Positions 36,139 through 44,992 of a DNA stretch of 64,000 bases are shown here, in pieces. Numbering within the stretch: the stretch's first letter is position 1; each line of letters starts with the position of its first letter. A program made the translations under genes and the position numbers. This DNA is from Fen-1298 sp963833465 (GTDB lineage: Bacteria > Bacteroidota > Ignavibacteria > UBA10030), in the NCBI GenBank assembly GCA_963833465.1, contig CAWHXW010000003.1, positions 930,001 through 994,000 on the forward strand, given 5' to 3'. The notes beneath the pieces were generated by a model. That model saw only the letters and a program-made list of their open reading frames with translations. It did no database searches and was not told the DNA's origin.

Positions 36139-36354
36139 ATGTCTGAGCAAGGAATGAAACCCATTTGGTATTTTGTTGGATTGATAATTCTGGTAATCGG
36201 AGTATTGGTCTTTTGCAATGGTCTCTATCTTTTACTTAATCCTCCTGTTGCTAAAACAGTATTAGCAGAGATACATCCCAATTTATGGTGGGGAGCTATT
36301 ATGATTGTTTTTGGCGGCGTGTTATATTTGAAAATGAGAAAGCAGACAAGGTGA
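36139..36354 (+). CDS. Small two-helix membrane protein in the galactose operon
   Basis: 71 residues: helices 'IWYFVGLIILVIGVLVFCNGLYLLL' and 'LWWGAIMIVFGGVLYLKM'. It has its own AAGGAG site and sits 15 bases after the symporter and 7 bases before galK, so it is certainly transcribed with them. No family is recognised. Small membrane proteins encoded next to SSS carriers exist in other bacteria, so an accessory role to the carrier is plausible but unproven. Confidence 0.8.
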   Translation: MSEQGMKPIWYFVGLIILVIGVLVFCNGLYLLLNPPVAKTVLAEIHPNLWWGAIMIVFGGVLYLKMRKQTR

Positions 36355-36361
36355 GTAAATA

Positions 36362-37537
36362 ATGAATCTTGCAGAATCTGTCGGGTCTGTTTTCCGAAAA
36401 AAATTTAATGAAGAACCCTTGATTTTCCGTTCTCCGGGAAGAGTCAATCTTCTTGGTGAACATACAGATTATAATATGGGATATGTTCTTCCGGCGGCTA
36501 TTGACAAATCTATTTATTTTGCAATTGCACCGCGCAAAGATCGGAATTGCTGTGTTGTGGCTCTGGACATGAATGATGAATATGATTTCTCGATCGATAA
36601 TATTCAATTTACAAAAAAAGGATGGCCAAATTATTTAATTGGTATAGTGGATCAATTAATTCAAGCACAGTATTCAATTCGAGGTTTTAACTGTGTCTTT
36701 GGAGGAGACATTCCAATCGGTGCGGGTATGTCGTCTTCAGCCGCAATCGAAGCAGGTTTGGCATTTGCTCTTAACCATTTCTTTGATTTACGAATTAACG
36801 ATCTTGCCTTAGTAAAACTTGCACAGAAAGCTGAAAATGTATTTGTGGGTGTTAAGTGTGGCATTATGGATCAGTATATAAATATTTTTGGTAAGCGAGG
36901 CAAAGTGCTTCGAATTGATTGTCGTTCACTGGAATATAAATATTATCCGTTTGTTTTTCCAAAAATATCAATTGTTCTTTTTGACACTCGTGTTTCACAT
37001 TCACTTGCTTCATCGGAATACAACCGGAGAAGAGAAGAATGCGGAGAAGGAGTAGCAATCATAAAGAAGAGTCACCCCGAAGTGAATTCTCTGCGCGATG
37101 TCTCCATGGATATAATCCAGAACTACAAAAATAAAATGGATCAAACAATATATCGAAGGTGTAAGTATGTCGTAGAAGAAAATAACCGGGTTCTACAAGC
37201 ATGCAAAGATCTGGCAAAAGGAGATTTAAAAGCTTTTGGGAAGCGTATGATTGAAACTCATAGAGGATTAAGCAGTGACTATGAAGTGAGTTGCAAAGAG
37301 CTCGACTACTTAGTGGATTTAGTAAGCGATGATCCTCAGGTTTATGGTTCGCGAATGATGGGCGGCGGATTTGGCGGATGTACGATCAATCTCATTGAGA
37401 ATAACCATATTGAAGAAGTAAGTAAAATTGTTGCTGAAAAATATAAATGGAAATTCCAAATAGACCTCAAAACATATATCACATCGATCGGTTCTGGAAC
37501 GGATATCATCAGAGTAAAGAATTATGCAACGGCTTGA
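36362..37537 (+). CDS. galK: Galactokinase
   Basis: 391 residues, GHMP kinase. The galactokinase signature 'GRVNLLGEHTDYNMGYVLPAAID' is near the N-terminus, the ATP loop is 'GDIPIGAGMSSSAAIEAGLAFAL', and the C-terminal motif is 'SRMMGGGFGGCTINL'. It phosphorylates galactose to galactose-1-phosphate in the cytoplasm. The 3' end overlaps galT by 14 bases. The position downstream of an SSS symporter makes a compact import-and-Leloir unit. galE and galM are not in the window. Confidence 0.96.
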   Translation: MNLAESVGSVFRKKFNEEPLIFRSPGRVNLLGEHTDYNMGYVLPAAIDKSIYFAIAPRKDRNCCVVALDMNDEYDFSIDNIQFTKKGWPNYLIGIVDQLIQAQYSIRGFNCVFGGDIPIGAGMSSSAAIEAGLAFALNHFFDLRINDLALVKLAQKAENVFVGVKCGIMDQYINIFGKRGKVLRIDCRSLEYKYYPFVFPKISIVLFDTRVSHSLASSEYNRRREECGEGVAIIKKSHPEVNSLRDVSMDIIQNYKNKMDQTIYRRCKYVVEENNRVLQACKDLAKGDLKAFGKRMIETHRGLSSDYEVSCKELDYLVDLVSDDPQVYGSRMMGGGFGGCTINLIENNHIEEVSKIVAEKYKWKFQIDLKTYITSIGSGTDIIRVKNYATA

Positions 37538-38573
37538 ATTATCTCATATTCCTCACCGAAGAAAAAATATTCTAACAGGGGAATGGGTGTTAGTTTCTCC
37601 CCATCGGACGAGCCGTCCTTGGCAAGGGGAAATATCTCCTGCGGCTAACGAGAAAAAACCGACATACATGCCGGAGTGTTATTTATGCCCAGGAAACAAA
37701 AGGGCAGGTGGTGCTATCAATCCTCAATATACAGGCACGTTTGTTTTTACAAACGACTTTTCTGCTTTGCTAGAAGATGTTCCCTGCGGCAAAAAGAATA
37801 GGAATGATTTGCTTTCGATGAAAACTGAAAGAGGTATTTGTAGAGTCGTGAATTTTTCGCCTCGGCATGATTTGACTCTTGCGGAAATGCAGGAAAGCGA
37901 AATAGAAGAAGTCATCACAGCATGGCAAAATGAATTCAGTTCGTTAGGTTCTCATCCTAAAATTAATTATGTACAGATATTTGAGAATAAAGGATCTATA
38001 ATGGGAAATAGTAATCCTCATCCTCATGGGCAAATCTGGGCACAGGAAAGTATTCCGATGGAGCCGCAGAAAGAATTAAAGCAATTTAAATTATATTATT
38101 TGAAAAATCAGCGCAGCCTTTTATCAGATTATCTCAAGTTAGAATTACGTATGAAAGAAAGAGTTGTCTACGAAAACAACTCAATTGTCGTTCTTGTGCC
38201 ATTTTGGGCTGTTTGGCCGTACGAAACTATTGTCATTTCTAAAAGAAAAATTTCTAATATTAATGCGTTGAAAGAAACGGAAAAGAAAGATTTTGCAAAC
38301 GCAATAAGCATGCTGACAATAAAATACGATAATCTGTTTAAAACTTCTTTTCCATATTCTTCTGGTTTACATCAAGCGCCAACCGATGGAAAGAACCACT
38401 CAGAATGGCATTTTCATATGCATTTTTATCCTCCTTTGTTGCGTTCTGCAAGTATAAAGAAATTTATGGTCGGATATGAAATGCTCGCTGAGCCTCAAAG
38501 AGATATTACTCCCGAATATAGTGCAAAGGTTTTAAGAGAGTTGTCGACTACTCATTATAAAAAAACTCTGTAA
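37524..38573 (+). CDS. galT: Galactose-1-phosphate uridylyltransferase
   Basis: 349 residues, HIT-superfamily GalT. Key motifs: 'GEWVLVSPHRTSRPWQG' near the N-terminus, the Cys pair 'CYLCPGN' with 'RHD' for one metal site, and the active-site 'NPHPHGQIWAQ' with the uridylylated His in HPH. C-terminal 'EWHFHMHFYPP' matches the second metal site. It exchanges UMP between UDP-glucose and Gal-1-P. It starts inside the end of galK (14-base overlap) and is followed by a bidirectional terminator. The encoded protein is of normal length. Confidence 0.95.
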   Translation: MQRLELSHIPHRRKNILTGEWVLVSPHRTSRPWQGEISPAANEKKPTYMPECYLCPGNKRAGGAINPQYTGTFVFTNDFSALLEDVPCGKKNRNDLLSMKTERGICRVVNFSPRHDLTLAEMQESEIEEVITAWQNEFSSLGSHPKINYVQIFENKGSIMGNSNPHPHGQIWAQESIPMEPQKELKQFKLYYLKNQRSLLSDYLKLELRMKERVVYENNSIVVLVPFWAVWPYETIVISKRKISNINALKETEKKDFANAISMLTIKYDNLFKTSFPYSSGLHQAPTDGKNHSEWHFHMHFYPPLLRSASIKKFMVGYEMLAEPQRDITPEYSAKVLRELSTTHYKKTL

Positions 38574-38599
38574 GGCAATTTATTACTTACAGAGTTTTT
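38561..38599. terminator. Bidirectional terminator between galT and GH13
   Basis: A perfect 14-base-pair stem (38561-38574 with 38586-38599) encloses an 11-base loop; AAAAA at one end and TTTTT at the other let it work on both strands. The left arm begins inside the last codons of galT. It separates the convergent galactose and GH13/GH31 operons. Confidence 0.85.
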
Positions 38600-38624
38600 C
38601 AGTTATTTTATTTTCCAGAATATT

Positions 38625-40331
38625 CTATTTCATTTTGTAAATCGCATAAGTTGTAGCAGGTACCTCAATACTCAGTAACTTGCCATTCTTATTATTCCGA
38701 ATTTCTTTTCCTGCCAACAGCTGCAATTTCTTGTATGGTACATTTATTTGAAGCTCAGCCATTGCTGCTTTATCAGCTGGATTGAGTACAACCAAAATTA
38801 CATCTTTTCCGTTGGCTCTGGCATAAACAAATGGGTATGTATTCTCTTTAACATAGAGAGGGACGAATTCAGCATATGCAGCCAACGCCGGTTCTGTATG
38901 CTTTAACTGAACGAGTTTTCTAACGCGATTCAGCAACGATGAAGGATCTTTTTCTTCAATCACAACATTCGGCGCATCGATGCTTGTGTCGACTGGCAGA
39001 TAAAGTTTGGAGAAGTCAGCTGTAGAAAAACCGCAGTTTTTTCCGGGCGTCCATTGCATTGGCGTACGTGCACCGGCACGAGGTTTATATGCACCTTCGA
39101 CTTGAGGCATATCGTATAGTTGACGCATACCAATCTCGTTCCCATAATAAATGAAAGGGATACCTGGCATAGTTATCCCGAATGCCATAATAATCTCAAG
39201 GTCTTCAATTGTTCTATTTACATTCATTCTGGCATTATCATGATTCCCAAGTGGAAGGAGAATATATCCTTTCGATTTTGTTTCATTGTATTGTTCCATA
39301 TATCTTGAAAGGAAATAAGCAATATTTCCTTTGCCTTCCTTATCAAAGAAGCTGTGGCCTTCTGAGTATCCATTCAGGATTCGCCAGCTTTCTTTTTGTG
39401 TTAGATCATTGTAGCCGTCGAACCAATGAAAGAAATCTGCATGAAAACATCCATCGAGAGCATCTTTTGGGTACGACCATTCAGACACCATAAATGCTTG
39501 CGGATATTTTTCTTTAACGATCTGGCGGATTTCTTTCCAGAATTTTTTTGTATCACCATTAATATCATTTCCTTTTACGAGTGCACCGGCCATATCAGCG
39601 CGAATTCCGTCGGCTCCCATATCCATCCAAAAACAAAAGATCTTTTTTAATTCTTCACGAAGAGCAAGAACGTCTGGATGATTAGTTGGCAATTGCCATT
39701 GCTTAGAAGAATCAGGTTTGCCGAAACCGAAGTTCAGTGCTGGTTCCGACCAATAAAAATTTCGCATAAAGTTGCCGTTGCGCTGTCCGTACCCTTGAAT
39801 GAACCGATTGGCAAATTCACCTTCTTCCATTTTCCAGACATTATCATTCCAAACATACCAATTCGTATATTTATTCGGTTTTTGTTTGCAAGATTCAATA
39901 AACCAAGGATGATCAATAGCAGTATAAGTAATGACGTAGTCGAAGATAACTTTCATTCCGCGTTTGTGTGCTTCTTCAAATAAGCGTTTTGCATCTTCAT
40001 TTGTTCCATAACGCGGAGCAACTTTATAATAATCTCGAATGTCGTAACCGCCATCATTAAATGGCGAGTCGAAGAACGGATTGAGCCAAATCGCATTCAC
40101 GCCCAGACTTTTGATATAATCCAATTTTTGAATGATACCGTTAAGATCACCAATGCCGTCTCCATCTGAATCATAAAATGTTTGAAGATAGATTTGATAG
40201 AATACAGCGTGATGAGTCCATTCGGGTCCATCGGGAATTGTGAATTTTCCGGTAATTTCTTGTGTTTGACCCACTGCAAGTGATAAACTTACAGAAAGAA
40301 AAAATCCCGTTATAGTAATTTTCTTGAGCAT
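38625..40331 (-). CDS. Secreted GH13 alpha-glucosidase/amylase-type enzyme with unusual region I
   Basis: 568 residues from ATG 40331, supported by AAAGGAA 6 bases upstream and a signal peptide ('MLKKITITGFFLSVSLSLAVGQ'). GH13 barrel motifs: 'YDSDGDGIGDLNGI', region II 'GIRAD' with nucleophile Asp246, region III 'VSEW' with Glu284, and region IV 'GNHD' with Asp365. Region I, normally DVVxNH, reads 'DYVITY' (131-136), so the usual Asn and His are replaced by Thr and Tyr. The catalytic triad is intact, so it should hydrolyse or transglycosylate an alpha-glucoside with altered subsite -1. It is the last gene of the xylose/GH31 run, 52 bases after GH31. Confidence 0.88.
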   Translation of the reverse strand: MLKKITITGFFLSVSLSLAVGQTQEITGKFTIPDGPEWTHHAVFYQIYLQTFYDSDGDGIGDLNGIIQKLDYIKSLGVNAIWLNPFFDSPFNDGGYDIRDYYKVAPRYGTNEDAKRLFEEAHKRGMKVIFDYVITYTAIDHPWFIESCKQKPNKYTNWYVWNDNVWKMEEGEFANRFIQGYGQRNGNFMRNFYWSEPALNFGFGKPDSSKQWQLPTNHPDVLALREELKKIFCFWMDMGADGIRADMAGALVKGNDINGDTKKFWKEIRQIVKEKYPQAFMVSEWSYPKDALDGCFHADFFHWFDGYNDLTQKESWRILNGYSEGHSFFDKEGKGNIAYFLSRYMEQYNETKSKGYILLPLGNHDNARMNVNRTIEDLEIIMAFGITMPGIPFIYYGNEIGMRQLYDMPQVEGAYKPRAGARTPMQWTPGKNCGFSTADFSKLYLPVDTSIDAPNVVIEEKDPSSLLNRVRKLVQLKHTEPALAAYAEFVPLYVKENTYPFVYARANGKDVILVVLNPADKAAMAELQINVPYKKLQLLAGKEIRNNKNGKLLSIEVPATTYAIYKMK

Positions 40332-40383
40332 AGTAGGTTCCTTTTCCATATGAATTTAAGAATCAATCAGAATTCTCTGATCC

Positions 40384-43200
40384 TTAAAATTGAATGATCT
40401 GTTTGTCTCCATTATATTGAATAACCATATCTGGCTTTTCGGTCATTTCAACTCCATTGCCATTATCTTTTCGAACAATGATCAAATTAAATGTACGATT
40501 TTTTATCATACCGGGAAATGAACCTTGTCGTGAACCTATTGTTAATTGCTTTGCAGTATCATTCCAGCTCAAATCAATCGTTGAAAATTTTCCTTTCTCG
40601 TAATTGTAATTATCATTCTCGTCTTCATATAATATAAAAGATCCATCGGCGCCAGGATAGATTCTAAGTTCAATCGGAGCTTCTGGCTTTTCTAATGCAT
40701 ATTGAACTAATTGCCCCATCGGAATAATTGAACCGGATTTAACAAAAAGCGGAATTTTATCTATCGGCGCATCAGCAGTGAAAATTTTTCCGCCTTCAAT
40801 TATTTTTCCGGTCCAGAAATCGTACCATTGTTGTCCTGCCGGTAAATAGACTTTTCGTGTCTGATCTCTCTGTTCAGTTATTTGTTCTTTTGCAAATATA
40901 TCCGGCGTTTTCCAGTAGAGCAATACACGCAATGCTCCGGCAGAATAGTTCTCTGTTTCAAGGGCAAAGTTATATACTTTGCCTGCCTTCAATTCTACAA
41001 AATCAGTGTACACTTCAACGCTTTGGTAGGTGAAAGGAAGTTCTTTACCGTCTAAGTAAATACGCTTTGGCCCGAAACATTTAATATGAAATTGATGTTT
41101 TCCTGTTTGTGTTGGAATAAGTTTTCCTTCCCAGCGAATGGATAATGTGGAATCTGTAACATAATCAGGACGTCCAGAATACCAGAATACATTGATAGTT
41201 GAATCGATTCTTTCTAGTGTCAAGTTTTTAAATTGAGCATCGTTATAATATTTTGCATTGAGTCCCGGTTTGCCGTCTTTTGTTTTAAAGTGCTCTGCTG
41301 TTATTGGAACGCTTGGTTCTGGTGGTCTGTGAAGCATATATTCTGTCACCGGGCAAACCATTAATTCTGATCCAAACATAAATTGATCATCGATGGAATA
41401 TGTTTTCTTATCGTCTGGAAAATCCATCGGCATGCCGCGCATTATCGTGTAACCTTTATCGGTTACCTGATGTGCCAGTGAATAAATATAAGGAAGAAGA
41501 CGATATCGGAGATTATCAAATTTAATAAGCGTTGGAGTAAATTTCCCGAATTCCCAAATCTCGCGCGGAGTCTCAGAACCATGCGATCTAAAAATCGGAC
41601 AGAAAGCGCCAAACTGAAACATTCTTGTATATAATTCTTGATATGCCGGATCCTTACCGCCGTTGCAGAATACACCTTCATAACTTCCGATAACAAAAGC
41701 TCCGATATCAAATGTCCAATATGGAATACCGGACATGCAATGATTTATTCCTGCCGATATCTGATGTTTGAAAACTGTCCAATTAGCTCCAATGTCGCCA
41801 GACCATGTTGTCGCAGCAGCGCGCTGTTGCCCGGCAAATGTTGAACGCGTAAGAATATAAACACGCTTTTGATCTGTTTCTTTCCGTAGATTCTTATAAA
41901 AATCTTCTGTGATGCGAAGAGAATACGGATTAAGATACCTAGCAAAAGATCCTGCAAAATTATTGTCCATTCTTTTTAATTCATACTCACTTGATTCTTT
42001 TGTCAATGCATTGATTACATCGGGTTCAGTGGAATCGAACCACCATCCATCAATACCGTTTGCGAACAATCCTTTCTTTGCGTAGCTCCAGTAAAGGTTG
42101 TTCGCTTCTGGATTATACGCATCGTAGTATTTGAAACCCGCCCACCCAACGGGACGGTAAAGATATCCATGCCGATCCATGTCTTTATAAACTGGAGTAT
42201 TGGGACCAAGACCTGGCCACACTGATATCATAATATGGAAATTTTGTCTATGAATAAGATCAATCATTTCTTTTGGATCCGGATAATTCTTTTCATCGAA
42301 AAATAATTGTCCCCAGTTTGCTGTGCCATCCCAGTAGTCCCAATCCTGAATAATATTATCTATAGGGATTTTCTTGTCGCGATATTGATGAACGATGTTT
42401 AGCAGTTCATTCCGGTTTGCATAATGTTCCTTGCTTTGCCAGTATCCATATGCCCATTTTCCATACATTGGAGCTTGACCTGTCAGATTTCTATATCCGG
42501 CAATAACACTGTCCATAGAATTGCCATAAATAAAATAGTAGTTAATGGAACTGGCAACATCCGACCAGACTGAAGTTTCGTTTGCGCTGTCTGTAAAAAT
42601 AGTTTTAGAATAATTATCCCATAAAATTCCATAGTTCATAGTCGAAATAAAAAACGGCGTAACGGCATCTGTATTGGTTTGAACAAGCTTAACTGTATGT
42701 CCGCGATAATTCATATATCCATATTGATGCTGGCCTAATCCATAAATTCCTTCGTCAGGTGTTAATTGAAATTGTTGTTTAATACTGTATGCTTGTTCGT
42801 TTTTTACGATGGCGGGAGCAATAATTGCCTTTCCATTCTCCTTAAAAATATTCTTATCATCGCTAGACTGAAATTCAACAGTACCGTTGATCTTTGAGAT
42901 GATAATATGCAATGTCTTTGAACCTAAGCTGATAGTTGTATCATTTTCATGAATCTGAAGCTGTATATCAGGCAACGTTTTCTGGATGACGATTAAACTC
43001 GATGAGTCAGGCGCGGCACCAGGGAGCCATTTAGTAATTCGAACAATATTATCAGCGTAAAATTGCGCTTGCACATGTTCATCTGTTAATTCCAATTGGA
43101 TACCATGGGAAATACGATGTACTGTAATAGCGCTAAACGATGTCTGGACGAGGCCAATGAAAAAGAAAATGCCTATTGTAGTAGCGATTATATTTTTCAT
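40384..43200 (-). CDS. GH31 alpha-xylosidase-like enzyme with PA14 insert
   Basis: 938 residues with a signal peptide ('MKNIIATTIGIFFFIGLVQTSFS'). The GH31 barrel shows nucleophile motif 'GWWFDSTEPD', acid/base region 'TWSGDIGANW', and 'RSTFAGQQRAAATTW'. A PA14 module sits after the barrel ('GLNAKYYNDAQFKNLTLERID ... KIYLDGKEL'-like, 'YTDFVELKAGKVYNFALE'), the layout of secreted alpha-xylosidases that act on xyloglucan oligosaccharides. C-terminal beta domains follow. With xylA, xylB and a symporter upstream it would release xylose for uptake. A different alpha-glycoside is possible, since GH31 substrate choice depends on details I cannot verify. AAGGAG lies shortly before the ATG. Confidence 0.9.
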   Translation of the reverse strand: MKNIIATTIGIFFFIGLVQTSFSAITVHRISHGIQLELTDEHVQAQFYADNIVRITKWLPGAAPDSSSLIVIQKTLPDIQLQIHENDTTISLGSKTLHIIISKINGTVEFQSSDDKNIFKENGKAIIAPAIVKNEQAYSIKQQFQLTPDEGIYGLGQHQYGYMNYRGHTVKLVQTNTDAVTPFFISTMNYGILWDNYSKTIFTDSANETSVWSDVASSINYYFIYGNSMDSVIAGYRNLTGQAPMYGKWAYGYWQSKEHYANRNELLNIVHQYRDKKIPIDNIIQDWDYWDGTANWGQLFFDEKNYPDPKEMIDLIHRQNFHIMISVWPGLGPNTPVYKDMDRHGYLYRPVGWAGFKYYDAYNPEANNLYWSYAKKGLFANGIDGWWFDSTEPDVINALTKESSEYELKRMDNNFAGSFARYLNPYSLRITEDFYKNLRKETDQKRVYILTRSTFAGQQRAAATTWSGDIGANWTVFKHQISAGINHCMSGIPYWTFDIGAFVIGSYEGVFCNGGKDPAYQELYTRMFQFGAFCPIFRSHGSETPREIWEFGKFTPTLIKFDNLRYRLLPYIYSLAHQVTDKGYTIMRGMPMDFPDDKKTYSIDDQFMFGSELMVCPVTEYMLHRPPEPSVPITAEHFKTKDGKPGLNAKYYNDAQFKNLTLERIDSTINVFWYSGRPDYVTDSTLSIRWEGKLIPTQTGKHQFHIKCFGPKRIYLDGKELPFTYQSVEVYTDFVELKAGKVYNFALETENYSAGALRVLLYWKTPDIFAKEQITEQRDQTRKVYLPAGQQWYDFWTGKIIEGGKIFTADAPIDKIPLFVKSGSIIPMGQLVQYALEKPEAPIELRIYPGADGSFILYEDENDNYNYEKGKFSTIDLSWNDTAKQLTIGSRQGSFPGMIKNRTFNLIIVRKDNGNGVEMTEKPDMVIQYNGDKQIIQF

Positions 43201-43228
43201 AAGGAGATTGAGTTAATATGAATAAAAT

Positions 43229-43265
43229 ATATCCGACCGAAGTTGAATTAACTTCGGTCAGATAT
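43229..43265 (-). terminator. Hairpin between symporter and GH31
   Basis: Arms 43229-43244 and 43250-43265 pair over 16 bases with one mismatch around a 5-base loop; on the minus strand the stem is followed by ATTTTATT. It lies after the symporter stop and before GH31, so it probably terminates part of the transcripts or protects the 3' end. Confidence 0.7.
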
Positions 43266-43288
43266 TACATGGAAAAGACAATCTTCAA

Positions 43289-44914
43289 TTATCCAACTAT
43301 GCCAAAGGGCGAGAAATAAACAAAAACTGCCACAATGAAAACGAGAATAATTAATGAGAGAACAAGATCTGTTGTATTCCAGCTGGCGCGAGATTTTGCT
43401 TTATCTGCTGCAACTGTTGTTGAATACGTTAATCCGTTCAATTGTATCTCAGACGGCTTGGCAGTGAGAAGACTTACAATGATTAGGAGACACACAGAAA
43501 AAACAAAAAGGAGAATACAGAAATACAGAAAGTTAATAGTTGCAAAAGCATAAAGGAATCCACTAAGTTGACTCTTGATGAGTTCAAGAAAGATACGAAG
43601 AAGGCCGATGATGAATCCGACAACCATCGTGGTCAAAGCGCCCGTACCGTTGATCCGTTTGAAAAACACGCCGAGCAGAAAAACAGATGCGATGGGCGGA
43701 GCAAGATATGATTGAACACTCTGTAGATATTGATACAGAATGGGGGAAATTCCTTTCATCATTGGAATCCATACCATTCCTAAAACAACGACAACGGCAG
43801 TGGTTATGCGTCCTACCTTGACCAATTCTTTGTCGGTTGTTTTCGGTTTGATCTTTTTATAAATATCGAGAGTAAAAAGTGTAGAGCAAGCATTGTAAAC
43901 TGATGCAAGAGAACTCATTAATGCTGCGAGAATACCGCCGGCTAGGATGCCGCGTAATCCTACGGGTAAAAGGGTTTTTACCAACGTAGGAAATGCCTGG
44001 TTGGAATCTGCAAGCTGAATTTTCCCGCTGTTCATTAACGCATATGCTATCAATCCAGGAATTAAAAATATAAAAAACGGAAGTAGTTTTAAGTATGCGG
44101 CAAATATTGTTCCTCTCCGCGCTTGTTGTTCATCGCGTCCTGCAAGGCACCGCTGCACAATATGCTGGTCTGTGCACCAGTACCAGATGCCAACAATGGG
44201 AGAAGCAAAAAGAATTCCTAACCATGGAAAATCCGGATCCGATAACGGGCGAAACATATTTAGATGATCGGGTGTTACCGAGTGCACAAGGTTGTTCCAT
44301 CCGCCAACTTGAATAATGCCGGATATGGTCAGAATGATTGAGCCGCCCAAAAGAATAATTGCTTGCAGAGCTTCTGTGTACATGACTGCATGAAGTCCGC
44401 CAAAGATCGTATAAATTCCTGTAATGATGATGAGAACTATAGCACCAGTCCAAAAATCTACTCCCAGAAAAGATTCGAATACAACGGCGCCTGCAAAAAT
44501 TGTCACAGAAACCTTTGCAATCACATAACTCAGCATTTGCACAATAGAAAGCAGCCAGCGTGTTTTTTCATTGTATCTGCGTTCCAAAAATTCCGGCATA
44601 GTAAACACTTGACTGCGCATATAGAATGGAACGAACACCCACCCCAGCATAAGAACAATCCAAGAATGGAGTTCGTAATGTCCCATAGCTAAACCAGATT
44701 TAGCACCTGTACCTGCGAGGCCGACAATATGTTCCGATCCGACATTGGATGCAAGAATCGAAGCACCAATAACGAACCAACCGAGATTTCGGTTGGCTAA
44801 AAAATAATCAGTGGGTGAATCTTTCTTCCGTCTGATCGACCAAATAGAAATGCCGCCGATGAGAAGAAAATATAGGCCTACAACAATCCAATCGACAAAC
44901 CCAAGAATTTCCAT
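43289..44914 (-). CDS. Sodium/sugar symporter, SSS family (vSGLT-like)
   Basis: 541 residues with 13-14 membrane helices. 'LANRNLGWFVIGASILASNVGSEHIVGLAGTGAKSGLAMGHYELHSW' and 'GIYTIFGGLHAVMYTEALQAIILLGG' are the Na+-site and signature regions of SGLT-type carriers, and this protein resembles galactose/xylose SGLTs more closely than the symporter at 34447 does. The neighbours xylA and xylB make xylose or an alpha-xyloside the likely cargo. It follows xylA by 78 bases and has an AAAGGAA site before the ATG. Confidence 0.92.
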   Translation of the reverse strand: MEILGFVDWIVVGLYFLLIGGISIWSIRRKKDSPTDYFLANRNLGWFVIGASILASNVGSEHIVGLAGTGAKSGLAMGHYELHSWIVLMLGWVFVPFYMRSQVFTMPEFLERRYNEKTRWLLSIVQMLSYVIAKVSVTIFAGAVVFESFLGVDFWTGAIVLIIITGIYTIFGGLHAVMYTEALQAIILLGGSIILTISGIIQVGGWNNLVHSVTPDHLNMFRPLSDPDFPWLGILFASPIVGIWYWCTDQHIVQRCLAGRDEQQARRGTIFAAYLKLLPFFIFLIPGLIAYALMNSGKIQLADSNQAFPTLVKTLLPVGLRGILAGGILAALMSSLASVYNACSTLFTLDIYKKIKPKTTDKELVKVGRITTAVVVVLGMVWIPMMKGISPILYQYLQSVQSYLAPPIASVFLLGVFFKRINGTGALTTMVVGFIIGLLRIFLELIKSQLSGFLYAFATINFLYFCILLFVFSVCLLIIVSLLTAKPSEIQLNGLTYSTTVAADKAKSRASWNTTDLVLSLIILVFIVAVFVYFSPFGIVG

Positions 44915-44992
44915 GCGAGTTCCTTTCTTACATATTGAATTTAAAATTATTTTTTTAAATGTTTTTCTTAACTTCTATGAACATACTAAAAA

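Noticed and set aside
42010..42050. tRNA-like TGGAATCGAACCACCATCC on the plus strand
   Set aside because: It lies within the GH31 reading frame over the nucleophile motif, and no cloverleaf or acceptor stem can be drawn around it.
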